A stretch of DNA of 64,000 nucleotides from Pelargonium tetragonum (Eukaryota; Streptophyta; Magnoliopsida; Geraniales; Geraniaceae): assembly GCA_036897445.1 (NCBI GenBank), contig JAYMTL010000053.1:51362-115361 (forward strand). The letters are read 5' to 3'. The position numbers and the translations under genes were made by a program. The notes below the pieces were generated by a model. That model did not search any database. It saw only the letters and a list, made by a program, of their open reading frames with translations, and had not been told where the DNA came from. Below are positions 1 to 14,227 of this stretch, piece after piece (within the stretch, counting starts at the first letter, position 1; every line of letters starts with the position of its first letter).

Positions 1-1139
1 GTTAATCTTAATATGGAATTGAAATACAATTGTGTTTCATAAGTTTCCGTCTTAAGAAACAGAAAGTCGCGATAGCCCAACTGTTATCTTGCTCTTGCTC
101 TTAGTAATAAGTTTCTTTATACTTTTTAATTACTAGCAGAAAAATCCAAAACAGATGCTCATATCCTAAATATTTCAGAACTTATAGGACTGAGTTGCCC
201 GTCTAAAGAAGGGTGCTACTGGTATTTTTCTTAGTCCGAGGAAAGGCTTTTTAGAAAACTGAACTACAGAGCGCATAGAGTTTTCGCAAGGAAAATACGG
301 AATTAAATGGTTTTAAGAGGGTTCAAGCCTATGCAAAGGGAATAGGTACTATATCGAGTAAAAGACTACTCCAAGATTTAGCCCAAATGAACCTGAATAA
401 TTCTTAATTTCAATAGAGTTGTAAAATATCTAATCTATGTAACATAAAAAAATTTACCAAATCCCAAGGTTTTGACGCTAGGCGTGCTCTATCTATATAA
501 TAAAAAACCCACCAGGCTAAACTAAGGCTTCTCAATTTTGAAACTAATTCAGCTAACAATTTGTACTGGTGAAGAACTCCAAAGCTCTGTTTCTTCTTAA
601 ATTAAAGTTTGGGGCTTACATAATAGTAAGATCCAGACTTACTCAATCAAAAGGGTTTTCGTGTAGCGGTAAAAGAGGAATTCTGCTCTAGCTATATTTT
701 TGGGGTTCCTTTCTTTTATTTTATAACTTAAAGGGGGGTGCTGCTTTTGTAACAAAATGATTAAGACTTTTTTTATTTACGCAGTTACTCTTAAGATTAT
801 TTATTGTAAACTTCTTATAGTTATGTATGGTAGTAGTTTGACTCTATCTTTATTTTATAGAGAATCCCTTTTAAAAGTCTAAATTCCAATAAAAAGAAAA
901 ATCTCCTTAGGCTTTTAATGAAATCTATCCTGTCTTTTAAAGCAACCCTTTTTCTAAACTGAGACATCAAGTCAATTTTGCATCTATTTTTTCAGTGCAC
1001 TTTTATTTAGGGTGAGTTCCTATAGGATAATTCTTAGTCAAATCTGGTAAAATTCTACGCAGTTAAAGTTATATACATCGGAATTGAACATATAAAGTGT
1101 CATTTATGTTCCTTATTTAATTAAAAGCAAGTAGAGTCA
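1..1139. other. Type A spacer, no gene
   Basis: AT-rich spacer with no open frame of note and no RNA gene that I can fold. A GAGGGTTCAAG word near 318-328 looks like a tRNA T-loop, but it lacks a paired stem and any upstream cloverleaf. I see nothing else to annotate here. Confidence 0.6.
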
Positions 1140-2160
1140 TCAATAAAGCATAAAAAGTCAAACCCCTTTTTAGTTTTAGATAGAAAGACTATGCACTATC
1201 CTCTACAACTCTCTACTCTATAACTCCTAAGCTATCAATTTCTATCTATTAATAAGACTTTAGAGAGTATAAGAAGATTGATACAATAACTCCAAAGACT
1301 CCTATTAAGAAGGGTAAGAACAAACAAGCCTGAATAAGAAAAGAGACAGCTAAGAGGAATGAGATAGAGATTGTTTTCAAAAAGAAGTCCAGTCAATAAG
1401 CAGTTGAGCATAGAAGGATTAGCTACGCCTACCACATTAGAAAGAAAGGGGAGCTTTCCCTGATTAAAGTTCTATCTTCCTTGTTTGTTTCCTATTCCAG
1501 TATCTTAGTGTTGCTGAGTGTCATACATTGTAGCAAAAGCTGGCATTTTTAATCACTTAGATACAAATCATCAAATAGATTAAGACTCTCCTGTATACTT
1601 TCCAATCTTAGTAAGTCTAGTAGAAAAGTAAGTAGTTATTTATTGGAAGTGGTAATACAAAGAGGAATCGGTGAGACAAGCAAGGGTTCGAAACCCCTTT
1701 ACTCCGCTTTTCTCCTCCTCTGGTTTATTGGTGTTAAAGAATAGAAGAGAGTAAGAAGGTTAACTGCATATTTTTCTTTTCTTACTATGTTCTATGGAAG
1801 ATCCTTGACTATTATTGGTTCTTGGTGTTTAGGATTGCTCTTGGTTTCTGGTTCTGTGTTGTCTCTCTATTGGATGTTTTATCCTCTGCTTTCTGTGTTC
1901 CCATTCCTTGATAACTAGGCAAGATTTATCTTGTTCAATTCAATTAGAAAATAGACTTTATTAAGAAAATTAAGAAACTTTACTATATTAGACTATATAA
2001 AGAGTATACTGAAACCAGTCAATCTAAGAACACAACAGAAACCGGTGAGTGGAATCTGTCTAGCTTACAACAAACGGAATAGGAAAGAGGAAACCATTAC
2101 ATGAATAAGAACTAGTGCAACTCCTCTCTTTATCTGTCCAAAGAAGACTGAGATTTTAAG
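1140..2160. other. Type B spacer, palindrome-poor
   Basis: This stretch has few of the GC palindromes and T-run switches that fill the flanking DNA, and resembles in texture the stretch from 59.4 kb to the end. A short minus-strand frame (66 codons, 1235-1435) is hydrophobic but has no recognisable domain, and I treat it as chance. A T-loop-like word, GGGTTCGAAACCC, sits at 1684-1696 and is followed by ACTCCGC, which could be the 3' end of an acceptor stem. No matching 5' strand or D-arm lies at the right distance. Confidence 0.4.
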
Positions 2161-2197
2161 CTTATCAATCATTCTCCTCGGCTGATAGCATTCAAAC

Positions 2198-2213
2198 CCA
2201 GGACTGTTCCTGG
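2198..2213. repeat. Perfect 6-bp hairpin
   Basis: CCAGGA and TCCTGG form a perfect stem around the loop CTGT. There is no T-run after it, so it is not a typical terminator. It is one of many small foldbacks in the window and I infer no function. Confidence 0.5.
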
Positions 2214-3480
2214 TATAATGGGCTGACACGGACCTGTCAATTAAGTACCAGTCGAAAGAGTATTCACCCCAAGCCGAGTAAATAACAAAGAGAGTGCTTT
2301 TTTAGGTGATTCCAGTCCTAGACTTTTATCTAGATTCTTGCATTTCCACAAAAAAAGTTCTCCTTTTACCTTGGCAACTTATTCCTCATTTTAGAAATCC
2401 CTAAATCTTAAACTTACAAATTAGGAAGCTTAAAACCTAGAATTAGAAACTTTAACGAAATAAAGGCAAGAATTATAAGACTTTCTCTATTTCTCTTGGA
2501 TTTCACTTAGGAATTACGGGCTATAAATCTTTCTGCTTAAAATGGGCATTGAACTCTGAGAACACATTAATTAAGAGGTACCCATGCGTTTTAGGAAAGG
2601 AAGATAGATATGGCTTCCTCAGGGCCTTACAATCCAAGATCAATCTCGCCTCACTTTGACTTTTCGCTTGCCTTGAGAACTACCAACAATAACAAGGACC
2701 CCAAGAAAGGTGATCTTCAAAGTGCTTTTAAACTTAAGCTCATATAGCCCTCAACAAGGAAAATGTCTTATTAATCCGTAAAAAACCTTTATACAAGTTT
2801 GTTCTATTGATTGTTTACTCGCTCTCGTAGATACAGGATAGGCAAGCTTGTCTTGTTCTATGGCTTTAACTCTCAAAGTGGAGCACCCAGACTTCTTAAT
2901 AGGACTGAGATGGATGGAAGTACAGATTTACCAAGTATTCTTACTCTTTCAGGGCTACCGCGCCTAACTTTGGATCAAAATGAGTACTTTCTTCCCTTAA
3001 TCTAAAAGAAAAGGCATCAGGACTCTTACTTGAACTCAAAAGCGCTAGATAATGCTAATATAGTTTATAGCCCCCATTTCCTTTCCAAGCCATATACTGA
3101 TAGTGGATTAATTAACAAAAAAGGTGCTCTATTAAGCTATTAAGGAAGTCACTTTATCTACATATTTTAACAAGAGGCTCAGTTACACGAGATATATTAT
3201 ACAATGTGAGCATTTAGAGCAGTCCGCCAATTAGTCCTAATATAGGTTTAACTTGTTAGACCCGCTTATAGAAGTGGGAACTCTGTGTTAAAACTTCTTT
3301 TTTAGGGGGTCGCTAAAGGATAGCTTTCTTCTCTTGACCTTAGTCCCAAAAATCTCGTTAATTTTTTGAATCTGGTTTTCTAGAACTATAGCAGGAGCCA
3401 TTTCTACTTAGGGATCCTCCGTTCGTTTAGCAGTTTTGAGAATAACAAAACCTTGCTCTAGCTCTACATTTTAGTATATG

Positions 3481-3490
3481 GGGCCGGCCC
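3481..3490. repeat. All-GC palindrome GGGCCGGCCC
   Basis: A perfect 10-bp palindrome made only of G and C within AT-rich DNA. At about 17% each of G and C, any given 8-mer of this kind should occur far less than once in 64 kb. It belongs to the GC-palindrome excess described in the findings. Confidence 0.8.
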
Positions 3491-6400
3491 GAGAAAGCAT
3501 GCCTTATTCAATCTACTAAAACTTCCCATTTAGTTTAACATCACCGCATATTTATTACATTACGGAAGATTAGAACATTATATTTAATCTAAACCGAATA
3601 CACAAGGATTTTGTACTCCCTCAAGCACTAAGGAAGAAATTGAAAGCTCTCTTACTGTATTTATTATTATAACTATAGCCAAGAAGATAAAAATAATAAA
3701 TAAAGTACTTCGCGGGGGCAGGAGGCAAAGGTTTTCCTCAATTAGCATGGAGTTAGTGAAAACTAGACTGCCTATAAAGCAAAAAGCCTTCCTTTTAGGA
3801 ACTTCTCTAAAGCTTTCTATTTGGTCATATCATAAAGGTTAAAATCCAGGAAATAAGAATGCTTGCAGCTACAAAAAGTTATTTCGACATGCCATTTATG
3901 CTAATCGGAAGTGCCGGATGCTTTGATACTTGTAATTAGGCTTGCTTTTCCTGGTCGCAACCCGGTACTAAAAGTGACGGGAATATAAGCAACGTTCAAT
4001 TTCTTTCAAATTCCTGACCAAAAAAAGCATAGAATCACTTATATAGACTGAATTTCTTATCTGTTACTAAATTCTGTTCTCAAATTCTCTCTTTATTTTG
4101 CAAGTTAAAACGGCTAAATCCCCCAGTGAGTTCAATAAAAACTTTATCTGCTCTGCTTTCATTCTTTTGAAAGGAAATCGCATAATGACTTAGATAGAAT
4201 GAATTTGAAATCAGCCCTCAATCTAAGAGAAATTTTCTATGCATTATCTAAGCTGTTTGGTAGGTGGTTAAGAGAAGAAACTTGTTGAGATGATAAGTAC
4301 GTCCTGAGTCATTTAATAATTTGTACATAGGTTCAAATCCCTTTTAGACTCTTCTATAGTAAGTGATTAATCCTACACAAGGGGACCTTTTTTGAGCTTC
4401 ACAATGCGGAATTAAAAGGTTTACGCATCTTATTTTTTTTTTAGATAACGAATGTCATAAAAAAATCCTTCTCGGGAGTCTCTAAACGAAGAGAGACTGA
4501 GCAGCAAAAAAGAAGGAACACCGGTCTAACTTTGCCTAAAATACTCAGGAAAATCTGACTCAAATAGGACCTTAACTTATTACCCGTTTAGCTTAAAAAT
4601 ACGATTTGTCATCAGGAGAGCCCTAAATATTACCTTTTTCTATTCCAATTAATTAGTGGGGGTAAAGGCTCCTAGTGTAGATTCTATTCCTAATTCACAT
4701 CCCGTTTCGAATTCTTTTCCTCTCTCTCTCTTTTTCATATCCCATCCCTCCATCCGTACACGGAACCCCGAGAGCGAGGAACTATAACCGAGTCTTTTGA
4801 ATCCTTTAATACCCCAAACCCCGGGAGCTCCTAAATGCTAAAGAGACCTAATTTGTATTTATTTGAAAAGGGAGCCCCGATTTTTAACTCGAATAATGCC
4901 AAAGTTTAAATCTAGGATTGCGAAAAAAGATGCTTTTTGAGGTCTCCTAAGGAGTTTTCTAGTATATTTGGCAAAGGAAAGAAAATTTACGGTTTAAGAG
5001 GGTACTGCTCTAAGTAAGGGATACTCTTTGTTAAAAGTTTCCGTTGCAGATAGTAAAAAAGCACTAAAAAAGGAATTTTCCTCTGGGTATGCTTGATTCC
5101 TGCCACTCCTCCTAAACATAGCATCGCCTGGATAGGCTCGAGTCAAATTCAAAATCGGGTATCCTACTCCAAGCCGAGTTACTTCATATCAGAGGGCTCC
5201 CTATAAATACACTTTTATCTAATTCCCAGATTATCTTTATAAAAAAACCTTCGGGACCCCTACTATTTTCTATTATGATAAAGCAGTCTAACTCCTTTTT
5301 ACTTACGGAATCAAAAGATAATAGTATATCCTAGTTCATAGAATGCAGTGTTGTTATATTAAAGCTCCTTTTGTCAGGATACTCGTCAGTGGGTATTAAT
5401 TACACCCTCCATACTCATTTACAAACGTTCTAATTCTATAGAGAAAGAGAACGAGAATATTTATACAACACATAATTAGGTAAAGACCAAAGCTTTAGCT
5501 ACTCAAGGGAAACCCACTGCCAAGTAGTTGAATGAGAATGCTTCTAGTAAAACGTAGTTATTACTCTTAAAAAGTTTTGCTAAACAGGGTTTAGGGCTAT
5601 TAATATTTATTTAGGTGGCCTTCTAAATGAATAAAATTCCTAGTTTTTGGGGGCTTTCCGCAGCCGGTGCTTACATATTTTTAGTTATCACAAGGTTATC
5701 CATTAGGTAGAGAGACTTACACGGGGTTTAAACAAAAACAGGGAGCAGCTCCGATAGGGGTTAGATACTTCTAACTGTTAAGGAGGCTTTTCTCCAAGAA
5801 TTCCCGTTATCCTTGAGTTACAAAGTACAGCTTGTGGACGAAGACCCTGGCACTACTATACTAAAGGAAATGCTAAAGTCTCGTTAGAATATGGAGCTCC
5901 ATCTAGGTATGGGAGTTCTCCTCACATTAAGTACTACTTTTTCGAATTCTAATTAATTTAGCATATAGCGGGGCCTGTAACTCCTAAAAAAAGTAAGATC
6001 CGTGCTTTTACCCAATTAGAATATAGGATCCTAGACAAAGAAATATACAGATAATAAAGCCAAAAACCTAATACAAAAGTTCTTAGAATATCCTAGAAAG
6101 GAAGGGGGTGCCTATTCTTATTGTTAGTCCTAAACTATGAAGAGTCTTTCAAAATCAATATTAATAAGGGGCCCTTTTAATGAGTAAGGAGCTAAACTGC
6201 ATTTATATAAACTTATGTGTACAAATTTCCCGATTTAGTATGGGTTTTCTAGGAGCATTATACAAGATAAAGTCTCCGTACCCCTTTAAAGTGAAAGGTA
6301 AGGTTGTTCCTAGTAATTAGAAAAAAGTTGACACTAAATATTTAGTACTACCACTGGAAACTAAAAGGTTTTCTTTATATTAGCTTTATATTTATAAATT

Positions 6401-6913
6401 GTTAAGTCCTAACTTTTTTATGCTTTTTTCAATGCGGTAGAATAAAAAAAGTAGTTGTTTACAACTTCAATACTGACAAAGAAAAAACTTAACCCCGATC
6501 CATACTATACGGGGTTTTTGAATCATTGCGGAATTCACCTGTAGCAATATACTTAAACATCTCAAGTGATCCTTTACATAACCAAAAAACTACTACTCTA
6601 TTTCAAGCAACCCCTTTTTGAACTCTCGAAACATTTTTGTACTAAAGGTAAAGACTGCCTTTTCAGTACTGATAATAAACAAGAATTAAGCACTTTGAAT
6701 CGAAAAGCTAAGGGTCCTCTGCTCACCTCTTAAAAAATCGTACTCTGTGTCTCTCTAATTATAAATTATAGTAGGCATGCCCTTATTTATTTTCTATTTT
6801 TGGTGTCAAGTAAAGTTGATCTCAGAGCCTCGGTATTTCTCTAAGGAGGTTTAGTGTACAGGCGAGTATTAAGCAATAAATGTTGGCACATCAATAGCGT
6901 AAATCGCAGCTAG

Positions 6914-6932
6914 GGAGTCCTTTTTAGAATTT
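6914..6932 (+). repeat. Dispersed repeat GGAGTCC-T5-AGAATTT, copy 1
   Basis: GGAGTCC followed by TTTTTAGAATTT. The copy at 48056-48073 is identical except for one missing C. Shorter relatives lie at 18827, 30338 and 34785. No gene is adjacent to any copy. Confidence 0.5.
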
Positions 6933-8050
6933 CTTAGTTAAGGCAGCCCTGTAGGAATGAAAAGAAGGGTCTTGTTTGTGTTCATCTGTTTCCAGTTTCC
7001 GATTTAAAGCCAAGACGCATTTGAAAGGTATAAAGAAATCCAGTAACTCTAGGGATTCTAGGAAGTTCTATTTAGTCAAGGCTCAAGGCATAGAAATTAA
7101 CAAAGGGTTCTTGCTCTGCTTGTTTAGTTTTCGTATCTGTCTGGGACAGATAGAAGGTTACTTTGTTTCCTTAATCCGGGTAAATAAGTCAACCGGCAGT
7201 CTAGACACTATTGCGCTGTTCTAATGAATATTTCCTTTTCCCAAGCCCTTTTGAAACTTTTTGCTTAATATAAGGGTGTTAGTAATATATAAAAGTACTC
7301 AAATTTCCTGAATCTTTAAAAAGGCTATCCTCCCGATGTCTTGTTTATTAGCCCAAGTCTTTTTACACTGAAATCTTGATGAAAAAGGAGCACTGCTCTT
7401 AATTTACTTATTCTCTCATTTTTACTATAAGGGATTACCTATTATACTCATTACCAAAAAACCTAAAGGGTTCCTATGAGATCCTCCAATTTGAAGGTGT
7501 TAATATCAGAATATAGGTTCCAGTAAATAACAGGACATAGTATTTTCATTTATAGGAATTTACTAAAAGGGTTCTCTATTTGTCTTGAAAAAGGAAAGAT
7601 TATTCCTGACTCCAGCTGGATGCTGTGTAACTTAAGGTACCCCTTTCATTTTTCTATTAACTAGACAGCGCTTTATAGTTAGATGGGCTTTAGCTACCTT
7701 TCTTTGTAGTGTTTTGTCAATCTTTAGGAAGAATTTTATAGAGCTTAGTTCTCTTTTAAGTTATAGCTTATCCTACTCAAGGAGATCCTATACCGAGTAA
7801 AAGAATCCATATCAATCTAGAGAGCTCAAAGTCAAACTTGTCGTAAGGCCCCTATCTAAAACGCAATTTAATAAGGGCTTGTGTAGACTCTACTTGTTTT
7901 AGATTTACTGGGGTTTTTGATATCGATAAAAGCGGGAGCGGGATTTGAGTTCCTAAATAACCAAGTATCAGTGCCTTAAAAGTTTGTTAGTTCTCTACTT
8001 TTAATAATTCTTCAAAAATTGTGTAGCTATTAGTTAGTTAAATTTATTAC

Positions 8051-8072
8051 CAATTATACTATAGTATAATTG
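8051..8072. repeat. 22-bp perfect palindrome
   Basis: The half-site CAATTATACTA is followed immediately by its exact reverse complement, giving an uninterrupted 22-bp palindrome with no spacer. It is the longest perfect palindrome I found. As DNA it could extrude as a cruciform; as RNA it would have no loop. It has no neighbouring gene, so an origin, a binding site or a neutral fold-back duplication all remain possible. Confidence 0.8.
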
Positions 8073-11000
8073 TCTTAGGGTTTCTTGTAACAGGGTCCTT
8101 TACTACTAACTCTACAATATCTTCCTAACAGGTCTTAGCTAGTAATATATTCCTTTTAAGGAGCTAAGTCCTTTTTTTATAATTTATAAAAAAACCCAGA
8201 AATTCCTGCTTTTAGGACAAGTATAAATTTTCTAATGTAAACCTAATATAGCAAAAAATACACAACCAGATAAACGCTAAGAGCACTCTTTCATCCCTTG
8301 AGAATTAAGAGACAAGGGTATAGCTGGTAAAAGAAATCCTATTACTTTATTCCATAAAAGGGAATTCTAAATTAATGTAACCCCATACTCTTAAAGCAAC
8401 TCCCTTCTCTTCGACTGCCTAAGCATATCCGGAGTTTTTCTATACTAAGAAAGATATGAAATTCCTAAGTCGAGTAAAGTGAGCTTATTTTTAGAAAGGG
8501 TGCCCTGATAGGTGAGTTCTTTTCTTGTTAAGATTGATAGGAGCCTTTTTAAGAAGGGATTCATAGCCAACTTCGGAGCAAATTCAAGATTGCTAAACTA
8601 AAGATTTATACAAAGTAAAGGATATAATAAAAAGCAAAAAAATCTAGTCCAGATAGAAAATCGCTAAATCCTGAAAAGTTCTTTGGAAGGGGTAATTATA
8701 AAAGAAAGATTAGCTTATACCAAGGGGAATCCTTTATTAGAAATATTTGATTCACAGGATTTCCTAGCAGTGCTTTATGCTATCGAGTCTACTTGCAAAT
8801 TAACTGATCAAGGGTGCTCTTTTATTAGTCTAGTCTGGCCCCCTTTCTTTAAATTTAGTTTTGAAGATCAAGCAAAATAAACTGGATATGTAATTTAAGT
8901 TAAACCTAATCCTACGGCCATTTACATGCGCTACGCTATGGGTTTAGGATACCTTTTGCTTATGATTTTTCTCCTTAGTTGTACTGATCTAGCTAAAAAA
9001 GTTTAACGCGGTATCGCTTGGATCCTTTTAAGAACAGAATGTTGAGAAAGAAGGGCCCCTGCTGTCTGCTCCGAAAATTGTTTCTAATTTGAAAGTTTAT
9101 GGTTTTTAGGAATTCTAGTAAAAAGAATAGCTTAATTTAGGTGTTATCTGCGAACTTTAGCTAGAGTCGTATAAGTACCTTTATTATGCACTATATAAGA
9201 GCCCTAAATTCCTTCCTTGTGATGGGTAATTTTGTAGTTTATCTACTATATTTATTTCCGTTTAGTATCTCTTTCTTTAGAATGTGCGAAAATTACGGAC
9301 CTTTTAGCTTGTGTAAAATTAGAAATTCTGAGACTTGTGCTTATCTCTAGGACTAGGTAGGGATACCTCATATTCTTAATCCTGGCGCCTATATGCGAGT
9401 ACTTTGGATAAAAGTTGCCAATATCCCAGCCACGCCCTACAAAAGTTTAATCGTTTTGGAATCACTTAAATAGAATAGAAAAAACCCGGCATTAACTTGT
9501 AAAAAAACCAAAAAGAAGCTAAGAATCCCTAGCCCTAGGTTTCGAATTTCAGTACTCGGGCAAACTCTTATGTCAATATAGCGAGTGCCGTTGGTTCGAG
9601 TCCTCCAGTAAGCAATACCTATCCTATTAATAAAGGGAGAAACAAAAGGCAAAAAGAGCTTAGACAAAGAATGATTTTAGAATATTCCTATAGTTTCAAG
9701 TAAGTGACTCCTCGGTTGGAACGCAGTTGATGCAATCCCTATTTTCTCAGGTAAATTCTCGCTAAAGTTAAAAAATCTACGCAGGTTCAAATCCGGTATC
9801 CTAGGGAATCGTTCTTGAGTTTGTATCTTTATATCTCTTGTAAAAACCCCTAGAATATAACAGGTACTCTTTACTTTGCAAAGTCTGGGTTGTAAGAAAC
9901 CTGAAAGCATTAAATTTTAAGTTTAGTGGGTTGTTAATAGGTAGCCTTATTGTAAACAGGGTACACTCATTTAGCGGAGTAGAATTCATATTCTTTTTGT
10001 AAACGTTTCTGAAAAAGTAATGATGTTTATATTAGAACAGTCTGTATAAAGAACGCTTATTGGGGTATTACCCCTCTCAATTCCTTGTAGAATGCTCTAA
10101 ATATGTAAGAAAAGGAAGTCTTTCGATTTCCGATTCCGAGCATGTTTGTATATATCTAAGAATTTAGTCTATGACGACTCATGACATGTTATATACTCTC
10201 GGGGTTTCCTAGTTCTAAATTCTAAATCCACTTTAGAGAGCTTTTGTTATGAGAACTCCCTCAAGTTCTTTGTATAAGAAATTTAACTGTGAAATCCAGG
10301 TAATTAAATATTTTCCTGAGATAAGGAAGTCAAGACATAGAATAAAACTTTTGCTTCATTCTTTACATTGGAAATGTTTTGTACTTAAGGGGTTACCATA
10401 CCCATTAAGTAAAATATTTACCTGCATTAGAATCTGCATTCTCAAGCACATACATGCCACGTTAATCAAAGTTTAAGTTTTGAATTCATTTTACTGGGAC
10501 TTGAATCCCACTTTATAAGTAAGACTTTTTTTACCGCGCAAAAGAGGTCTAGTTAAATGCAACCCCCTTTTATAAATGTCAATAGTAGACCAAAAGGGAA
10601 GTTGTGCTCCAAATCTTGGAGGCGATTCAAAAGGGGCACGTGATTTAATCTATAATAACGTTTTTTAGGGATCTCAGGGGCCTTCTATTGGGTCCCCGGT
10701 TTTCGAGATAGCGTGCTTTCCTTTTAGAGGATACCTATATTATATTATCGAATTCTAATTCAGGGTTAAGTCTTATATAGTGCCCGGGATAGACTGTTCT
10801 AAAAGAAGGGTTTTGATACTCTATCTATAAGCGCTTGGTACTTATTCCAGGATATATAGAACTATAAAAAAAGATTAAACATGCAATATTTACGGATATA
10901 CCTGTAATACCTTTATTAAGGATACGTTAATTAAGTTGGCTTAAGGCTTCCCGGATCCTGGATTTCTCCTAGCTCAAGCTCTGATTTAAGTTAATTTATG

Positions 11001-14000
11001 CCGGTTAAAAAAAGCTTCCTATCTCCGTCTATTTGAATCTTTAGTAGATATACTCCCCAAAAAGTTATAGAAAATGGAAGTCAAATACAGGTGTCCCAAA
11101 CACCCTGAAAATGAATTTAGTTAGATAGCAAGGGATCCTCGTGTAAAATAAGAAACCTACTCACTGAAATTCTATTTTGCAATTGGATGCATTCTCTTTT
11201 TGTTTTTGTCTTCAAAGTTGCTTAAAATAGGATCTGGTACTATACTAAAACTTCCTTTAGAGTTCGGTCCGTGAAGAGTTTCTTAATTCAAGGTAGTTGT
11301 ACTTTAAGAGATACGGATATGAAAGAAGTGTATCAGATCCCAGAGTAATAAAGAACTATTAACTATCTTTTTATTTCCACTCTTGCGTACTCTGCTTTAA
11401 TAAAAAGAAGAATCCTTTATACATCCCTCTCACAAGGAGAGCTTGGCTTTTATTAATCAAACTTACAAGTCTTCAGGTCGAAAATACAAAAACAGCCAAT
11501 CAATTCAATACGGAACTTTCCTTTATAAACAACAAAAATAACTTACTTAAAAATTTCTTTACTAACTCTGACTCTATAGGTCTGCTTCACAGTAAAAAAA
11601 CTTGACGTGATGTTACATATGTTTAAAACGCGTGCATTATATAAGAATCCTAATTCCTCGTCTTGCCTATCAATAAGCAATAAGGGGGATCTAGTCAAAA
11701 AGTCAAAGTCGTACCCTGCATAAATATCTTTTCTTGGTATTTACATGCTATCTTAGACCGATTGACGGAGGCTTTCTATTACGGATATACAAGGTCAAAC
11801 CTCTACTCTTTGAATTCCACGTAGCACAGAAGAGTTTTAATTGTAAAGTACAGATGAAGGACTTTAGGAAATGCGTATAAGTTATTATAGTTTCTTAATT
11901 TCTTGACATATCCAATTGACTTTGAGTTCTTAACTCTTCTCTTCACTGAGTTTGATCCACTGTAACTTGTACTAAATCCAACAGGCGTAGAAAGGGACTT
12001 TTATCAATACCCCATGAAATCCTTTCATAAAACACTAAAATTTCAGAGTTTCTAAAGTGAGCAAAGCCCGAAACTTAGGAGCTTGTCCAAAAAGATAATG
12101 AAATTTGTGATTTACTTTTTGTAAACACGACAGGTCCATATTTAAGTAGATTGCACAGGCAGTATAGGGGTTCCAAAAGAAGTGCGTATGCTAGCCTTGC
12201 TGTCTTTAAGGCTTCCCTTTTTATAAGAGGGCCGGGGTATGATAGACCAGAAGCTCTTTTATTGAAAGCATTTCTTGATGTGCAACGGACAAAGGTAATA
12301 ATGAAAATTAAGGTTATCTAAACTCTTTATACAATTGTACCAAACATTTTCTTAATTGCATTACCTATTCCCAACTCTATCTTTTTTTTTGTTAAAAGAA
12401 AAATCTTAGCTTGATCAGAAGAAAGATATATACAGATATACGGGAAAGCTAAAGAAAAAGATGTATCATACATTTTCGATATAGTAAATCAGGAACCTCT
12501 CTAGCTATAAAAAGTTCAGTCTGCCCGAGTCCAAGTATATAGAAAGCTTTTGTCCGGGATTCAACTTAAGAACTCTTTTGCACCAAGGCAAAAGGGGCGT
12601 TACTACTTAAGTTCCATTGAGTAAGGAAACCTTTAGGTTACTAAACCCTTCAAATTCTTTGTCTAATTAATAAATCTTGAAAATATTGCTGCATTTCTAT
12701 AAGGTTGCTCCAAATCTAGAGAAAATGAAGTAAAAAAGCGAAAGCGGCAGGTGTTCCGGATAAGGCTGACCTAGAAACAATCCGTCAGCAGATAAACTCC
12801 ATTCAATGAATTGAAATGCAGGATTAGCCAGATCCCGGTCTCGAGTTCCCCATACGGGCCCCTTAGATTAGACCCCGAATTTGTATGAACCCCAAAAACC
12901 TCTGCTACTAGAACTCTTCGACAAAATTTCTGCAGTCTTTTCGAACTCCCCTAGACTAGAATTTCTTACCCACATAAATAAAGAGCTGCATCTCAACCCT
13001 TTAAAATTGAAGGGAGTATTCCTAATTAGAATAAAATAGGAAGTACCCTTTTGCTAGAGAGACCTCGGATTAAAGTAATTCCAGTAGGGTTATCCCATGG
13101 TATCCCAATTTGACTAGTATAAGTATAAGCTTTATTCCCTTGAAGTCAAAAAGACTTAAGGGTCTTAAGGACAACGCTTCCACTTGTAAACAATGATCTT
13201 GCTTTTCAATTTGATGAGGGCCTATACCCCTTTGTATTAAGTATAACCAATACTCTTGTAAGCATCCTTGTCAGAATATAGAAATTACTTGTGTTTTAAC
13301 TTCAGATTTTTAAAACGGCTATTAACGCCAAAGAAGACTCTCAAGGCACTCTCTTTACTCTTTATAAAAGGAGGGCTGTTAACCCTCGACTAAGCTACTC
13401 AGAAAAAAAGAAGAATAGAATTTATCCGCGAGAGATATAGGAATGCTCCTTCTTTGTATAAACAAGGCTTTGAAACTCTTCTCCTATAAAAGAATTTGGA
13501 ATGTACAAAAAAACTAAGGGGCTCCAATAGGACTCAAAAAGGAATTACTAATTAACTAACCTTTCTAAATTGATGTCTAGTTTCTTATATTTAAGCTAAG
13601 GACTTAAGTAAGGATAACGAGCCCCGTAAAGGCTGTTCACAGAACTTCTAATCTAGACCTAGACAGGGTAGTACTCTTTTTTACTCCTAAAAATCATATA
13701 GATATAGATTATGATACAATATAAGAAACCCCTTAAATTTATAGTTAGCGATCGTATTCACAACGCTTTACTTCATCAAGTATATTTTAGATAGTCAAAT
13801 TCAATATTTAATACCGGATCTTTCTAACTAAGCTAAGCAAAAAAACTAAATTATTTAAGCCACATAAAGATGTAGAGCTCATTTTCACACTCTAGTCGAA
13901 TACTTTTTAAGGCTGAGTATGAGGGAATTAAATTACTTTATGCTATATAATAAACGAGGCTTTACCTTAAGATTTTTCTCGGAGTAAACAAGTTCTACTT

Positions 14001-14227
14001 TTGAATAATGAAAAGCTTTCTCTTGTGTTCATATGATAAATTAAGTAGAGCTGAATCTTTAGCCTATAGCGAAAAACCTCTTTAGACAGAAGCGCGCCTT
14101 ATATAAAAAAATACAAGAAGGAGTTTTTAAATCACCTAAGTAGAGATCTATCGATTAAGATCTTTCACTGTCACTTAATTACGAAACAAAGAACTTGTCA
14201 AGGTACTTATAGTCCCCTTTTTGAAAA

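Larger units (their letters stand above)
2214..14227. other. Type A spacer, 12 kb, no gene
   Basis: Long spacer rich in short palindromes: GGGCCGGCCC at 3481, a 22-bp perfect palindrome at 8051, GGGCCC at 6169, 9053 and 12856, and many GAATTC and GGATCC sites. Short frames at 2811, 6976, 8683, 9437, 9677 and 10249 are 60-82 codons long, have no domain or family resemblance, and are of the length expected by chance. T-loop look-alikes at 4327 and 9779 do not complete a cloverleaf. Confidence 0.55.

Noticed and set aside
1684-1708. T-loop-like GGGTTCGAAACCC followed by ACTCCGC, similar to the 3' end of a serine or glycine tRNA
   Set aside because: No matching 5' acceptor strand, D-arm or anticodon arm lies within 60-90 bases upstream.
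4262-4352. AGGTGGTTAAGAG ... ATAGGTTCAAATCC, suggestive of a long-variable-arm tRNA
   Set aside because: The T-stem pairs at only two positions and the acceptor has no complement.
9588-9797. Two T-loop-like words (GGTTCGAGTCC and GCAGGTTCAAATCC) close together
   Set aside because: Neither has a paired T-stem and acceptor; spacing to D-arm-like words is wrong for any tRNA.
10488-10506. TGGGA/TCCCA hairpin with a TTGAA loop, like an inverted T-arm
   Set aside because: The loop has six bases instead of seven and no cloverleaf surrounds it.
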